Shown here one piece after another: positions 52,128 to 60,676 of a DNA stretch of 64,000 bases. This DNA comes from Henriciella barbarensis. GTDB taxonomy: Bacteria; Pseudomonadota; Alphaproteobacteria; Caulobacterales; Hyphomonadaceae. The translations under genes were made by a program, and so were the position numbers. Position 1 is the stretch's first letter, and each line of letters starts with the position of its first letter. The stretch spans positions 682,001 through 746,000 of the forward strand of contig NZ_QWGB01000005.1 in the NCBI RefSeq assembly GCF_003576345.1, read 5' to 3'. Under the pieces are notes generated by a model, which was not told where the DNA came from, searched no databases, and saw only the letters and a program-made list of their open reading frames with translations.

Positions 52128-53144
52128 TTAATAGGCAACGGAAATTGAGACTGCACCAAACCTTTGCGGGCCAGCCTGGCGCCGAAATTCTTCAGTTCTG
52201 TGCACATAGGTGAAGGCGAACTGCACATTTTCAACGTGAATAGCCGCGCCGGCCTGAGCATCGGCGACCAGTTTGTTGCGGTCTGATACGCGCGGGCTGT
52301 CACGCCACGCATTCCCGTCAAGAAACATGTCCCGCAACACGAAACGTCCTTCAACCCCGGCAAACAGGTAGGCACCGAAGCTCTGTTGGGGCGAAAACGT
52401 ACCGGCCCCCGCAAGCGCCGGGCGGATGCGTGGCGGTCCGAAATCCGAACCGAGGTCCCATCCGATTCGCCCGGTCAGGCCGGTGGCCGCATAGGTGCGC
52501 ACATTTCCAAGCGCACCGCCTGCGTGAAGACCGTAATCGGTCTCGAGCCCGAGTGGCAGGCGGGAGCCTTCATACAGAGCCATGCGCTGGACAATGAGTT
52601 CGAACCCCGGCTCATTTCGAAGCTGGTAATCCCAACCCCTTGGTTTGTCCTCTTCGATAAGGTCATGCCAATTGGTCTGGACGAACTTGCCGAGCGCTGC
52701 AGGTCCGACAACGCCGAGGTTCAGCTGAAGGACGTCCTGGATATTGTCGTCACTGGCCACCACGGTGCCTGAAACGTACAGCCAGCCGGCATAGGGACGG
52801 TCATCGGGGTCGGGTTCCGATATGGATATATCGCTTGGCGTAAAGATCGCGTGCGAGACCGCGAGGCCCTGGCGCAGCTTGCGCCTGCGGAGGTCGAGCA
52901 CCGGCACTCGGCTAGCTGCCCAGTCTAGGATGGGCAGCACCCTGTCCTCTGGGGACACGCGTTCTAAGCGGATCCCGTTGGTATAGTCGCGGTCTGTACC
53001 GCCGAAGAGATCATTCTCGGACGTGAGCGACCACACGCCGCGTGCACCTGATGTATCGGGCTGCGCGTCATCGCGCACCTCTGCCTCTGCCGGTCGCAGC
53101 GCGCAAAAGACGACAATCGAAAGAAGTAGCAACGCAGCGCGCAT
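52128..53144 (-). CDS. LpxR-type lipid A 3'-O-deacylase (DUF2219)
   Basis: The 338-residue protein has a signal peptide (MRAALLLLSIVVFCALRPAEA). The DUF2219 barrel follows, with the catalytic motifs WSLTSENDLFGG and DRDYTNGIRLE (the Asn/Asp and Thr of LpxR). TPSDI, a DRPYAGWLYVSG block and a C-terminal aromatic (SISVAY) suit outer-membrane barrel insertion. LpxR removes the 3' acyloxyacyl group from lipid A. The next gene upstream is a motif-less relative. Confidence 0.85.
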   Translation of the reverse strand: MRAALLLLSIVVFCALRPAEAEVRDDAQPDTSGARGVWSLTSENDLFGGTDRDYTNGIRLERVSPEDRVLPILDWAASRVPVLDLRRRKLRQGLAVSHAIFTPSDISISEPDPDDRPYAGWLYVSGTVVASDDNIQDVLQLNLGVVGPAALGKFVQTNWHDLIEEDKPRGWDYQLRNEPGFELIVQRMALYEGSRLPLGLETDYGLHAGGALGNVRTYAATGLTGRIGWDLGSDFGPPRIRPALAGAGTFSPQQSFGAYLFAGVEGRFVLRDMFLDGNAWRDSPRVSDRNKLVADAQAGAAIHVENVQFAFTYVHRTEEFRRQAGPQRFGAVSISVAY

Positions 53145-53239
53145 TCAAGACAGGACCAGATAGCCAGTAGTCGCCGCGCCAATAGCGCAGCTCGTCCCGT
53201 CTCGTCAGCTTAAATTCTGGAAACGACTGCGCTTGAAGC

Positions 53240-54049
53240 CTAACGGCGGAGGGTAAAGCTCACACCAGCAAAGTCTTCTGCGGCGCGCTGGCCCTGAAGG
53301 CCGCGCTCGTTATACTCCACCTCGCGGTGAATATAGCTCAGGGAGAGCTGACCGTTGCCGCGCGTGAAGGACACGCCGGCCTGCATGTCACCGACGGTAA
53401 CCTGGTCACGAAGGGCCATGCGATTGGTGAAATTGCGATCGCCGTCGGGCTCATATACCAGCGCTTCGCCGTCAGCACCTGCAAACAGATACCAGCTATC
53501 GGGCGCTATATTCTCGCCACGCTGGTCGAAATTCTGACCGATACGGATTTCGCCGCCGACGCTGCGCTGTTCGAAATCGCCATCCCGGCTAAGACTGATC
53601 CGCGGCACAACGCCCACATCAAAACCAAGACCCGTGCGCTCCATCGGAGCAGAGATCGCGACCTCCGCGTCGAAATCACTGACCTGCCGCACGGGCCGGG
53701 TCAGATTCTCGGCACTTCGGCGGCCTTGATAACCGACGACGCCAGCAGAGTTCGAAATCCGCAGGCTGTTCACACTAGGCGGACGGCTTGCATCAACGCC
53801 AATCGGACGCGTCCGGCGGATGCCAAGCACGGGTGCGATTGCAATTTCAGAGGTCGCCGAGGTTTGCGCCTGGCTGAAAGAAAAGTTCGAAGCGGCGCGG
53901 ATTGTGGCGTCCGTCTGTTCGTCCGTTGTCTCGACGAGCCGGTAATCAACCTCAGTAGCGGCACCCCTGACAGTCGCAGCAGCGGAGGCTTGCGCCGGGG
54001 AACATCCCTGACAGCCTGCGGCGATCATTGAGGCCAAAACCAATAACAT
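53240..54049 (-). CDS. LpxR-related outer-membrane protein lacking catalytic motifs
   Basis: The 269-residue protein has a lipoprotein-like leader (MLLVLASMIAAGCQGC). An Ala/Ser/Gln-rich region follows, then a C-terminal half resembling the neighbour LpxR: WYLFAGADGE vs YLFAGVEGR, VGDMQAGVSF vs VADAQAG, and LSYIHREVEY vs FTYVHRTEEF, in the same order. It lacks the END and YTNG motifs, so it should not deacylate. It may be a structural paralogue or partner. It ends in FTLRR rather than the terminal aromatic usual for barrels. The start at 54049 is chosen for the lipobox; an upstream ATG adds 26 residues. Confidence 0.6.
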   Translation of the reverse strand: MLLVLASMIAAGCQGCSPAQASAAATVRGAATEVDYRLVETTDEQTDATIRAASNFSFSQAQTSATSEIAIAPVLGIRRTRPIGVDASRPPSVNSLRISNSAGVVGYQGRRSAENLTRPVRQVSDFDAEVAISAPMERTGLGFDVGVVPRISLSRDGDFEQRSVGGEIRIGQNFDQRGENIAPDSWYLFAGADGEALVYEPDGDRNFTNRMALRDQVTVGDMQAGVSFTRGNGQLSLSYIHREVEYNERGLQGQRAAEDFAGVSFTLRR

Positions 54050-54327
54050 TCGTCCACTCCAGCCAACCCTAAACCATAGGGTTACGACGTTTCGCCCCTC
54101 TTGTAGCACAGACAATCGTGCTGTCACAGGGGTATTCCGATTGCAGTATCAACGAATCCTTACAATTCCTCCATTGAATTGTTGTTCCACAAAATGCGAA
54201 TTTTCTAGGATCTACCGATACGTTTGGTTAACATATTCTCGCAGACGAGTGTGTAATTGGTCGGACACGGCTCTCAGAAAAGACGCCATCGCACAAAGAC
54301 TATTGAGCGCCAACGCGTTTTTGTTAC
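54050..54327. promoter_or_regulatory. AT-richer intergenic region before the His-rich small gene
   Basis: No gene is seen in these 278 bases between divergent genes. The stretch at 54160-54240 is clearly AT-richer than the surroundings and probably holds the promoters for the LpxR-like gene (left) and the small protein/TonB gene (right). No Zur-like box as good as the one at 30925 is visible. Confidence 0.4.
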
Positions 54328-54335
54328 ATGGTAAC
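54323..54335. promoter_or_regulatory. Palindrome GTTAC-ATG-GTAAC over a start codon
   Basis: The 13-base palindrome encloses the ATG of the small secreted protein (54328-54330). It could be an operator or RNA fold at the translation start; nothing more can be said. Confidence 0.4.
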
Positions 54336-54645
54336 GACTGTGACAACGCCCCGCTCATCTTTCGCCATAAAGGCCTTGCTTGTCGCCCTCCTCCTCTGGG
54401 TTCAGGGCGCGGCGCTCCATGATGCGGCGGCTCATGGCGACGAACCGCATGAACATTACGGCCTGACATGCGATCTTGAGCATGTCGTCGCACCGCAGAT
54501 CGCCGCGCTTCCGACCACGCCGACGCTACCAACGCCGCCGCGCGGGGTCGAACTGACTGATGGGCCTGCCTCTGATTACAGACCATGGTCGCGCCCCCCT
54601 GGCCGAGCACCACCACCACGAAGTCCCCCTACCCCCAATCAGTAG
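54328..54645 (+). CDS. Small secreted His-containing protein before a TonB receptor
   Basis: The 105-residue protein has a signal peptide (about 10-35, FAIKALLVALLLWVQGAALHDAAA). AHGDEPHEHYGLTCDLEHVVAP follows, a short His-rich segment with one Cys. The tail is Pro-rich (PPGRAPPPRSPPTPNQ). Small proteins of this type (DUF2946-like start) often stand immediately before metal-related TonB receptor genes. It is separated from the receptor by 78 bases, same strand, so it is probably co-transcribed. A metal-delivery role is inference. Confidence 0.55.
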   Translation: MVTTVTTPRSSFAIKALLVALLLWVQGAALHDAAAHGDEPHEHYGLTCDLEHVVAPQIAALPTTPTLPTPPRGVELTDGPASDYRPWSRPPGRAPPPRSPPTPNQ

Positions 54646-54723
54646 TACTGACGCCGCCTGATCATACCGGCATCGAGACCGGACGTGGGCGACCTACCTG
54701 TTGATTGAGGGGAATACCCAGCC

Positions 54724-56952
54724 ATGACTTCCAGAATTTTCCGCCGCACGCTTGCGGCAACCCTGCTCGTGGGCGCCAGCCCGCTTGCAATCGCCCAGAA
54801 CGTAGATAGCGCACCCGCCAACGAGAGCACGGAACGTCTCTCCACCGTCATCGTCTCCGGTGTCGGCCCGCAGCGCGAAACCGATGAGATGATCGGAAAT
54901 GCCAGCGCCGTTACTCGAGGCGAGATCGTCGAACGCCTTCAGGCCTCGCTCGGCAATACGCTCGATAGCGAACCGGGCGTCTCGACCACCCATTTCGGCC
55001 AGGCCGCCAGCCGTCCCGTCCTTCGCGGACTGGGCGCGGAACGCGTTCTCGTCCTGACCAATGGCATTGGCGTGATCGACGCCTCCGCCGCGTCGCCTGA
55101 CCACCAGGTCGCAGGCGACGGTATCGATGCGGAGAAGATTGAAATCCTGCGCGGCCCTGCTGCGCTGGCCTATGGCGGCCAGGCGATTGGCGGCGTCGTA
55201 AACGTCATCGACGGCCTTATCGTTGAGTACCTTCCTGAAGAGCCTGTCTCCGGCGAAGCCTATGGCGCCTATAACAGCGTCAATGAAGGCCAGGAAAGCG
55301 CCATCAAGGGCCGTTTCACCACTGGGCCGTTCGTGCTGTCTCTGTCTGCTTCCGCACGCGACTTCGACAATTACGATATTCCCGGCTTTGCCGAATCCTC
55401 ACGCCTGCGCGCCCTGGAAGCGCTTGAAGGCGACGATCACCACGATGAGGACGAGCATGACGAGGAGGAAGATCATGATGAGCATGATCACGAGGAGCAC
55501 GAAGACGAGGAAGTTCGCGATACGCTGGAAAACTCCTTCGTAGAGACTGAATCCTTTGCAGGGGGTCTTTCCTGGGTCGGTGATGGCGCCTTTGCAGGTA
55601 TCGCCGTTCGTCGTCAGACGTCCTTCTACGGCCTGCCCGGTCATAGCCACGCACATGAGCATGATCACGAAGACGAGCATGATCATGAAGAGGGCGATGA
55701 TCATGATGAAGATCATGACGAGGAGCACGAGGAAGGCGAAGAGAACCCGTTCATCGACCTCGAGCAGACCCGGTATGATTTCCGCGCTGGTGCCGACCTG
55801 AATGTCGGTCCGTTCACCCGCATCGCTGGCAACATCTCGATCGCTGACTATGAGCATACAGAGTTCGAAGCGCCGGGAGAGCCGGGCACCAAATATGAAA
55901 GCGACGGCGCTGAAGGCCGCGTCGAACTCGGAACCGGTTTTGGTGACTGGGAAGGCGCTGTTGGCGTTCAGATCCTAGACAAGTCACTGGACGCATTCGG
56001 TGACGAAGCTTTCATCACCAAGACCGACACCATGTCGTCTGGCGTGTTCCTCTATCAGACGAGGGAATGGGCCAACGGCTTCGGTGTCGAAGGTGGACTA
56101 CGCTATGACTCGACCGAGCTGAAGAATATCGTGGGGGGCGCACGCGAATATGACCTCTTCTCCGGATCGTTCGGCGCGCACCAGCACTGGGAGAATGGCT
56201 GGTTCGTCGGTGGCCAGATCAGCCTGACCGAGCGCGCGCCAAATGAAAGCGAACTTTTCGCTGACGGCGCCCACCTTGCGACCGAGCAGTATGAAGTCGG
56301 CGACAACACGCTGGAGAAGGAACGCGGCCTGAACCTTGAGGGCACGGTCCGCTGGCGCGGCGACACAGGCTTTGGCTTCGGCGCAAACCTGTTCCACACC
56401 GAGTTTGATGGCTTCATCTACCTGACCCCGGGCCTGACGCTGGACGAAGATGGTGATCTCGTCGGCGAGATCGATGAGTTGCCTGTTTACCTTTTCGTCC
56501 AGGAAGACACGAGCTTCACGGGCGGCGAAGTCTATGTCGACTACGTCCTCTCTGACGGCCCGCTCGGTGCAGACTGGCGCGCTGAAGCCAACGTCGACTT
56601 TGTCAGCTCCGACATCGACGATGGCGGTAACGTACCGCTGCTCCCGCCTACAACCTTCAACGCCTCGCTTGATGGCGATTGGGGCCTCTGGAAAGCCGGG
56701 GCAAGCGTGACCGTTGCAGCCGATCAGGACGACACTGGCGTCGGCGAGCTACAGACGGATGGGTATACGACGCTCGACCTGCGCGCGGCGCTATCGCTGG
56801 CGGAGCTTGGCGTAGGCCGTGAAGGCACCGAATTCTTCCTCGAGGCGCGCAACGTCACCGATGAAGAGGTCCGCTACGCCACCTCCGTGCTGAAGGACAC
56901 CGTCCCAGCGCCCGGCCGCAACTTCCGCGGCGGTGTAAGGATCGTGTTCTAG
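54724..56952 (+). CDS. His-rich TonB-dependent outer-membrane receptor, probable zinc receptor
   Basis: The 742-residue receptor has a signal peptide (about 1-24) and a plug domain. GNTLDSEPGVSTTHFGQAAS, RPVLRGLGAERVLVLTNG and EILRGPAALAYGG are canonical. A 22-strand barrel follows, with terminal aromatic ending GGVRIVF. Two loops are extremely rich in His, Asp and Glu: residues 237-263 (DDHHDEDEHDEEEDHDEHDHE) and 306-343 (HSHAHEHDHEDEHDHEEGDD). ZnuD-like zinc receptors carry such loops. It is TonB-driven import across the outer membrane. No TonB gene is in the window. Confidence 0.85.
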   Translation: MTSRIFRRTLAATLLVGASPLAIAQNVDSAPANESTERLSTVIVSGVGPQRETDEMIGNASAVTRGEIVERLQASLGNTLDSEPGVSTTHFGQAASRPVLRGLGAERVLVLTNGIGVIDASAASPDHQVAGDGIDAEKIEILRGPAALAYGGQAIGGVVNVIDGLIVEYLPEEPVSGEAYGAYNSVNEGQESAIKGRFTTGPFVLSLSASARDFDNYDIPGFAESSRLRALEALEGDDHHDEDEHDEEEDHDEHDHEEHEDEEVRDTLENSFVETESFAGGLSWVGDGAFAGIAVRRQTSFYGLPGHSHAHEHDHEDEHDHEEGDDHDEDHDEEHEEGEENPFIDLEQTRYDFRAGADLNVGPFTRIAGNISIADYEHTEFEAPGEPGTKYESDGAEGRVELGTGFGDWEGAVGVQILDKSLDAFGDEAFITKTDTMSSGVFLYQTREWANGFGVEGGLRYDSTELKNIVGGAREYDLFSGSFGAHQHWENGWFVGGQISLTERAPNESELFADGAHLATEQYEVGDNTLEKERGLNLEGTVRWRGDTGFGFGANLFHTEFDGFIYLTPGLTLDEDGDLVGEIDELPVYLFVQEDTSFTGGEVYVDYVLSDGPLGADWRAEANVDFVSSDIDDGGNVPLLPPTTFNASLDGDWGLWKAGASVTVAADQDDTGVGELQTDGYTTLDLRAALSLAELGVGREGTEFFLEARNVTDEEVRYATSVLKDTVPAPGRNFRGGVRIVF

Positions 56953-56974
56953 GCCGGCGGTTCGAGGCAACCCC

Positions 56975-57014
56975 AACGCCCTCGTCCTTCGACTTCGCGC
57001 AGGATGAGGGCGTT
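56975..57014. repeat. REP-like dispersed-repeat hairpin
   Basis: AACGCCCTCGTCCT (56975-56988) pairs with AGGATGAGGGCGTT (57001-57014) with one mismatch. The core CCTTCGACttcgcgcAGGATGAGGG resembles the common CCTCATCCTTCGACAxGCTCAGGATGAGG element found between genes in several alphaproteobacteria. It is in the intergenic gap after the TonB gene. Copy number cannot be seen here. Confidence 0.6.
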
Positions 57015-57115
57015 AAATTTCTGCTGCAGCAACAGCGCTTATGCTGAGCAACGCATGTGCCTGCGGAGGCAGGCATCGAAGCACGAGCGCTCAGCGGGTA
57101 CAATTCAGGCAAACA

Positions 57116-57147
57116 AAAACCCCGGCTCATCGCTGAGCCGGGGTTTT
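57116..57147. terminator. Bidirectional terminator between the TonB receptor gene and nrdA
   Basis: AAAACCCCGGCTCA (57116-57129) pairs perfectly with TGAGCCGGGGTTTT (57134-57147) around a 4-nt loop. It ends nrdA (leftward) and the TonB receptor transcript (rightward). Confidence 0.95.
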
Positions 57148-57180
57148 CTTCATCCTGTCAGATGGCGACGAGTGCGGTGC

Positions 57181-59055
57181 CTACTGGCAGGCGAGACATT
57201 CGTCATAGTCGGTGTTGGGCACATCCATGCCGGTCGCCTTCTCCTTGTCAGCGGAGCCTGCAAAGCCAGCGCGCTGGACCGATTTGGAGCGGCAGTAATA
57301 GAGCGACTTCAGGCCCTTCTCCCATGCCGTCCAGTGCAGCATGTGGAGGTCCCACTTGTTGATGTCGGCAGGCAGGAAGACGTTAAGCGACTGGCTCTGG
57401 CAGATATATGGGGTGCGGTCTGCGGCCAGCTCGATGATCCAGCGCTGGTCGAGCTCAAATGCCGTCTTGAACACGCCCTTCTCATGCTCGTCGAGACAAT
57501 CGAGATGCTGTACGGAACCCTCATTCTCGAGGATCGAATTCCACGTCTCCTCGGTATTGGCGCCTTTTTGCTCAAGCACGCGCTCCAATTGCTGGTTCTT
57601 CACAGTGAAAGAGCCTGACAGCGTTTTGTGCGTGTAGACGTTTGCCGGGATCGGCTCGATGCCAGCAGACGTGCCACCGCAGATGATCGAGATCGATGCG
57701 GTCGGCGCAACTGCCATCTTGTGGCTGAAGCGGGCCATCATGCCTGCTTCACGCGCGTCTTCACACGGCCCACGTTCCTTGGCGAGCTTGACCGATGCCT
57801 GATCTGCGCCAGCGCGGATGTGCTTGAACATCTTCTCGTTCCAGACTTTCGACATCGCGCTTTCAATCGGCACGTTCATCGTCTGCAGGAAGGAGTGGAA
57901 GCCCATCAGGCCGAGGCCGACAGAGCGCTCACGCTTGGCCGAATAGACGGCGCGGGCCATCTCGTTCGGCGCACGCTGGATGAAGTCTTCCAGCACATTG
58001 TCAAGGAAGCGGAAGATGTCTTCCAAGAAGTTCTCGTCCTTGGACCATTCGAGGAACTTCTCGGCATTGACCGAAGACAAGCAGCAGACAGCCGTGCGGT
58101 CTTCGCCGTTCTGGTCGACGCCCGTCGGAAGGGTGATTTCCGAGCAGAGGTTCGACTGGTGAACCTTGAGGCCGAGCTTGCGCTGGTGCGCCGGCATCGC
58201 ATTGTTCACCGTGTCGGTGAAGAGAAGGTATGGCTCACCGGTCTGGATGCGCAGCTCAAGGATCTTCTGCCAGATCTTGCGCGCATTCACGGTGCGTAGC
58301 ACTTCGCCGGACTTCGGCGAACGCAGGCCGAACTCTTCATCCTTGCGGACCGCCTCCATGAACTCATCAGTGATGTTGATGCCATGGTGCAGGTTGAGGG
58401 ACTTGCGGTTGAAGTCACCCGACGCTTTGCGGATTTCCAGGAATTCTTCGATTTCCGGGTGGTGTACATCAAGATAGCAGGCTGCCGAGCCGCGGCGCAG
58501 CGAGCCCTGGCTGATCGCGAGCGTCAGGCTGTCCATCACACGGATGAAAGGAATGATGCCGGAAGTCTGCCCGTTCTGGCCGACTTTCTCCCCGATGGAG
58601 CGGACATGCCCCCAATAGGTACCGATACCGCCGCCATTCGAAGCGAGCCAGACATTCTCGGTCCAGGTCTCGACGATATCGTCGAGCGAGTCGCCGACCT
58701 GGTTGAGGAAGCAGGAAATTGGAAGGCCGCGATCAGCGCCGCCATTGGAGAGGACAGGCGTCGCTGGCATGAACCAGAGGCGTGACATGTAGTCATAGAT
58801 ACGCTGGGCGTGATCCTGGTCGTCAGCGAAGGCTTTCGCGACGCGGGCGAACATCTCCTGATAGCTTTCTCCGGTGAGGAGGTAGCGGTCTTCGAGCGTC
58901 TTCTTGCCGAACTCGGTCAGTAGCGCATCGCGCGACTCGTCGATCGTGATCTCGATATCGTTAACGACCTTGAGATCCGGACGCGGTGTCTGGCCCTTCG
59001 GCTTGCCCCGGCGAAGCGCGGCGGATGTTTTGGTCGCAACAGTGCTCGCAGACAT
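57181..59055 (-). CDS. nrdA: Class Ia ribonucleotide reductase alpha subunit
   Basis: NrdA reduces ribonucleoside diphosphates. The 624 residues contain C115 (ISCFLNQ, C225 of E. coli), NLCSEITLP (C439 and Glu441 equivalents), AVCCLSS (C462 equivalent) and the C-terminal redox pair DYDECLACQ. All needed active-site residues are present. The protein is about 135 residues shorter than E. coli NrdA because the N-terminal ATP-cone is missing. The N-terminus starts with a basic linker (ALRRGKPKGQTPRPDL). Overall activity control by dATP must therefore be absent or different. NrdR boxes lie upstream. Confidence 0.97.
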   Translation of the reverse strand: MSASTVATKTSAALRRGKPKGQTPRPDLKVVNDIEITIDESRDALLTEFGKKTLEDRYLLTGESYQEMFARVAKAFADDQDHAQRIYDYMSRLWFMPATPVLSNGGADRGLPISCFLNQVGDSLDDIVETWTENVWLASNGGGIGTYWGHVRSIGEKVGQNGQTSGIIPFIRVMDSLTLAISQGSLRRGSAACYLDVHHPEIEEFLEIRKASGDFNRKSLNLHHGINITDEFMEAVRKDEEFGLRSPKSGEVLRTVNARKIWQKILELRIQTGEPYLLFTDTVNNAMPAHQRKLGLKVHQSNLCSEITLPTGVDQNGEDRTAVCCLSSVNAEKFLEWSKDENFLEDIFRFLDNVLEDFIQRAPNEMARAVYSAKRERSVGLGLMGFHSFLQTMNVPIESAMSKVWNEKMFKHIRAGADQASVKLAKERGPCEDAREAGMMARFSHKMAVAPTASISIICGGTSAGIEPIPANVYTHKTLSGSFTVKNQQLERVLEQKGANTEETWNSILENEGSVQHLDCLDEHEKGVFKTAFELDQRWIIELAADRTPYICQSQSLNVFLPADINKWDLHMLHWTAWEKGLKSLYYCRSKSVQRAGFAGSADKEKATGMDVPNTDYDECLACQ

Positions 59056-59106
59056 GGTGTCTTTCCTCTCAATCGGCCCGTCAAATATAGGGATTTGGCC
59101 CCAGAA

Positions 59107-59153
59107 GCGCCATATGCGGTGCCTCTACCCCGTCCCAATACTAGATATAGTGT
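59107..59153. promoter_or_regulatory. Pair of NrdR boxes upstream of nrdA
   Basis: ATACTAGATATAGTGT (59138-59153) is a good NrdR box. GCGCCATATGCGGTGC (59107-59122) is a weaker one. Their centres are exactly 31 bp apart, three helical turns, the spacing typical of NrdR pairs. They lie 52 to 98 bases before the nrdA ATG. Confidence 0.75.
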
Positions 59154-59398
59154 TCCCAAGGTTAAGGCTTGGTCAATGGGGACTCTGCCGAATTTACGAC
59201 GGTTGCCGTGGAATTCTCGCCGTCTTCGGTGGGATTCCTGCCCGCAACGCCCGTCACTAAAAGCGATAAACAAATTGCAGGAAATTTCATTTCGGATGCG
59301 GAAAGATCTAAGGCTTTGGCGCTCAAACGCGCACCGCCTGAAACTCTTTTCCGCAAGACGATAAACACCTTTCAATATGCAGGCGATCTTTCCTCGAA
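59154..59398. other. Gene-free gap between nrdA promoter and serine hydrolase gene
   Basis: No gene is supported here. An open frame runs through it rightward but has no ribosome-binding site and overlaps the end of the hydrolase gene in antisense. The sequence is AT-richer than average around 59270-59390. It probably holds the nrdA promoter at its left end. Confidence 0.5.
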
Positions 59399-60631
59399 TC
59401 ACCCCTCGCCCTCTGCCGATGAGACCTCCTGGTTGGGCACGTCCGGAAAGAGCCGGGCTACCGACTGATTCCACTCATAAAGCCTCGGCCAATTGTCGCC
59501 ACCATTCGGCATCAGGCCGAGCCTGACGATGACCAGATCTTTTGAGGGGACGATCCAGATGGTCTGGCCTTCATGGCCCTGCGCCGAGAACGCATCGAAA
59601 GGCGGCGTTGTCGCCGCCTGCCCCGCTGGCTCGGGCGCAGGGTCTGCGCCGAGCCACCACCCTGCGCCATAGACATTAACCTTGGTGGACACAGGGTTGC
59701 GGCGGGAGAAGTCCACCCAGCCTTCAGGCAACAGCCGCTCACCCTCCCAGACGCCATCACGCAAATAGAGATAACCGAACTTCGCAAAATCGCGCGCAGA
59801 GGCCCAGACGAGCGAGCCACCAAGGAAGGTGCCGGCTGCATCGAATTCGGGCTGCGCGTCCATGCCTATTTGGTCGAAGAGTAAATAGGCATGGAGATCG
59901 CGAGCCCACGCTTTCCGCTCGTACAGTCCCATCGCTTCAGCGCACTCGCCGTGTGGGAGATGACTGCAATGAAGTGTGTCTTCGTGGAGCTTCTGAAGTG
60001 CCCAAGAGATAAGATGAAACCCCGCCGTCGAGTAATTCCACACCGCGCCAGGGTCGTGCGCCAGCTCGAACTCGTCCACTATATGTTGTGCCACGTCGAA
60101 ACGGCCGGGACCGTACATCATCTGGACGACATCATTGTCGGCAAGTCCTGTTGAGCCGATTTCGAGATAATCGAGCCCATCGGTCATCGTCAGCCATTGG
60201 CGCCAAGTGATCTCACCGCGCGGGTCGCCCTCTGGAAATGGGGTCGGCATCACATAGTCGATATCTTCGATCAGGCCGATTTCGACCGCCCGGCCAACGA
60301 GCGCCGAAGTGATCGATTTCGCCATTGACCATGAAACCTGTTTCGTGTCCGGCCCGAACCCGTCGGCATAGGACTCGGAGATCAGACGTCCCTCATGGAT
60401 AATGATGATCGCGCGCGTCTGGCCCATCGGCTCTGTTACGCTCGTCGCCATCGCATCGCGGACAAGAAGCGAAAGCTCTTCATCGATCCCGGCAGGCACC
60501 TCGCCCTCGGGCCAGCTTTCAGTGGGCCAGGCAACGCCGTCAGGCTGCGGCGGCAGCGGGACGAGGCCCTGCGCACTGGCCTGCAAGCCGACAGCGCAGG
60601 CGGCTGCGATGAGGAGAGACTTGAACAACAT
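59399..60631 (-). CDS. Secreted serine hydrolase (beta-lactamase / class C-like fold)
   Basis: The 410-residue protein has a signal peptide (MLFKSLLIAAACAVGLQASA). The penicilloyl-serine transferase fold follows: SxxK at S102-K105 (SWSMAKS), the YxN-type tyrosine in VWNYSTAGF and GHEGQTIW in place of KTG. This set is typical of NylB-like esterases and hydrolases rather than true AmpC. A role in cell-wall or ester hydrolysis cannot be told apart. It is divergent (45 bases) from a small membrane protein whose sequence resembles a domain seen in other serine hydrolases. Confidence 0.82.
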   Translation of the reverse strand: MLFKSLLIAAACAVGLQASAQGLVPLPPQPDGVAWPTESWPEGEVPAGIDEELSLLVRDAMATSVTEPMGQTRAIIIIHEGRLISESYADGFGPDTKQVSWSMAKSITSALVGRAVEIGLIEDIDYVMPTPFPEGDPRGEITWRQWLTMTDGLDYLEIGSTGLADNDVVQMMYGPGRFDVAQHIVDEFELAHDPGAVWNYSTAGFHLISWALQKLHEDTLHCSHLPHGECAEAMGLYERKAWARDLHAYLLFDQIGMDAQPEFDAAGTFLGGSLVWASARDFAKFGYLYLRDGVWEGERLLPEGWVDFSRRNPVSTKVNVYGAGWWLGADPAPEPAGQAATTPPFDAFSAQGHEGQTIWIVPSKDLVIVRLGLMPNGGDNWPRLYEWNQSVARLFPDVPNQEVSSAEGEG

Positions 60632-60676
60632 CGACGCGCTCCGTAACGATTGTCACAGCACATCTAGAGGCAGAGC

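Noticed and set aside
54217-54238. Possible Zur box GATACGTT...AACATATTC before the TonB receptor genes
   Set aside because: The half-sites are unequal and wrongly spaced; much weaker than the site at 30925.
55432-55750. Repetitive GATCATGA-like DNA as a microsatellite outside a gene
   Set aside because: It is in frame inside the TonB receptor gene and encodes its His/Asp/Glu loops.
59169-59468. 99-residue rightward frame after the nrdA promoter
   Set aside because: No ribosome-binding site, no family, and the last third is antisense to the serine hydrolase.
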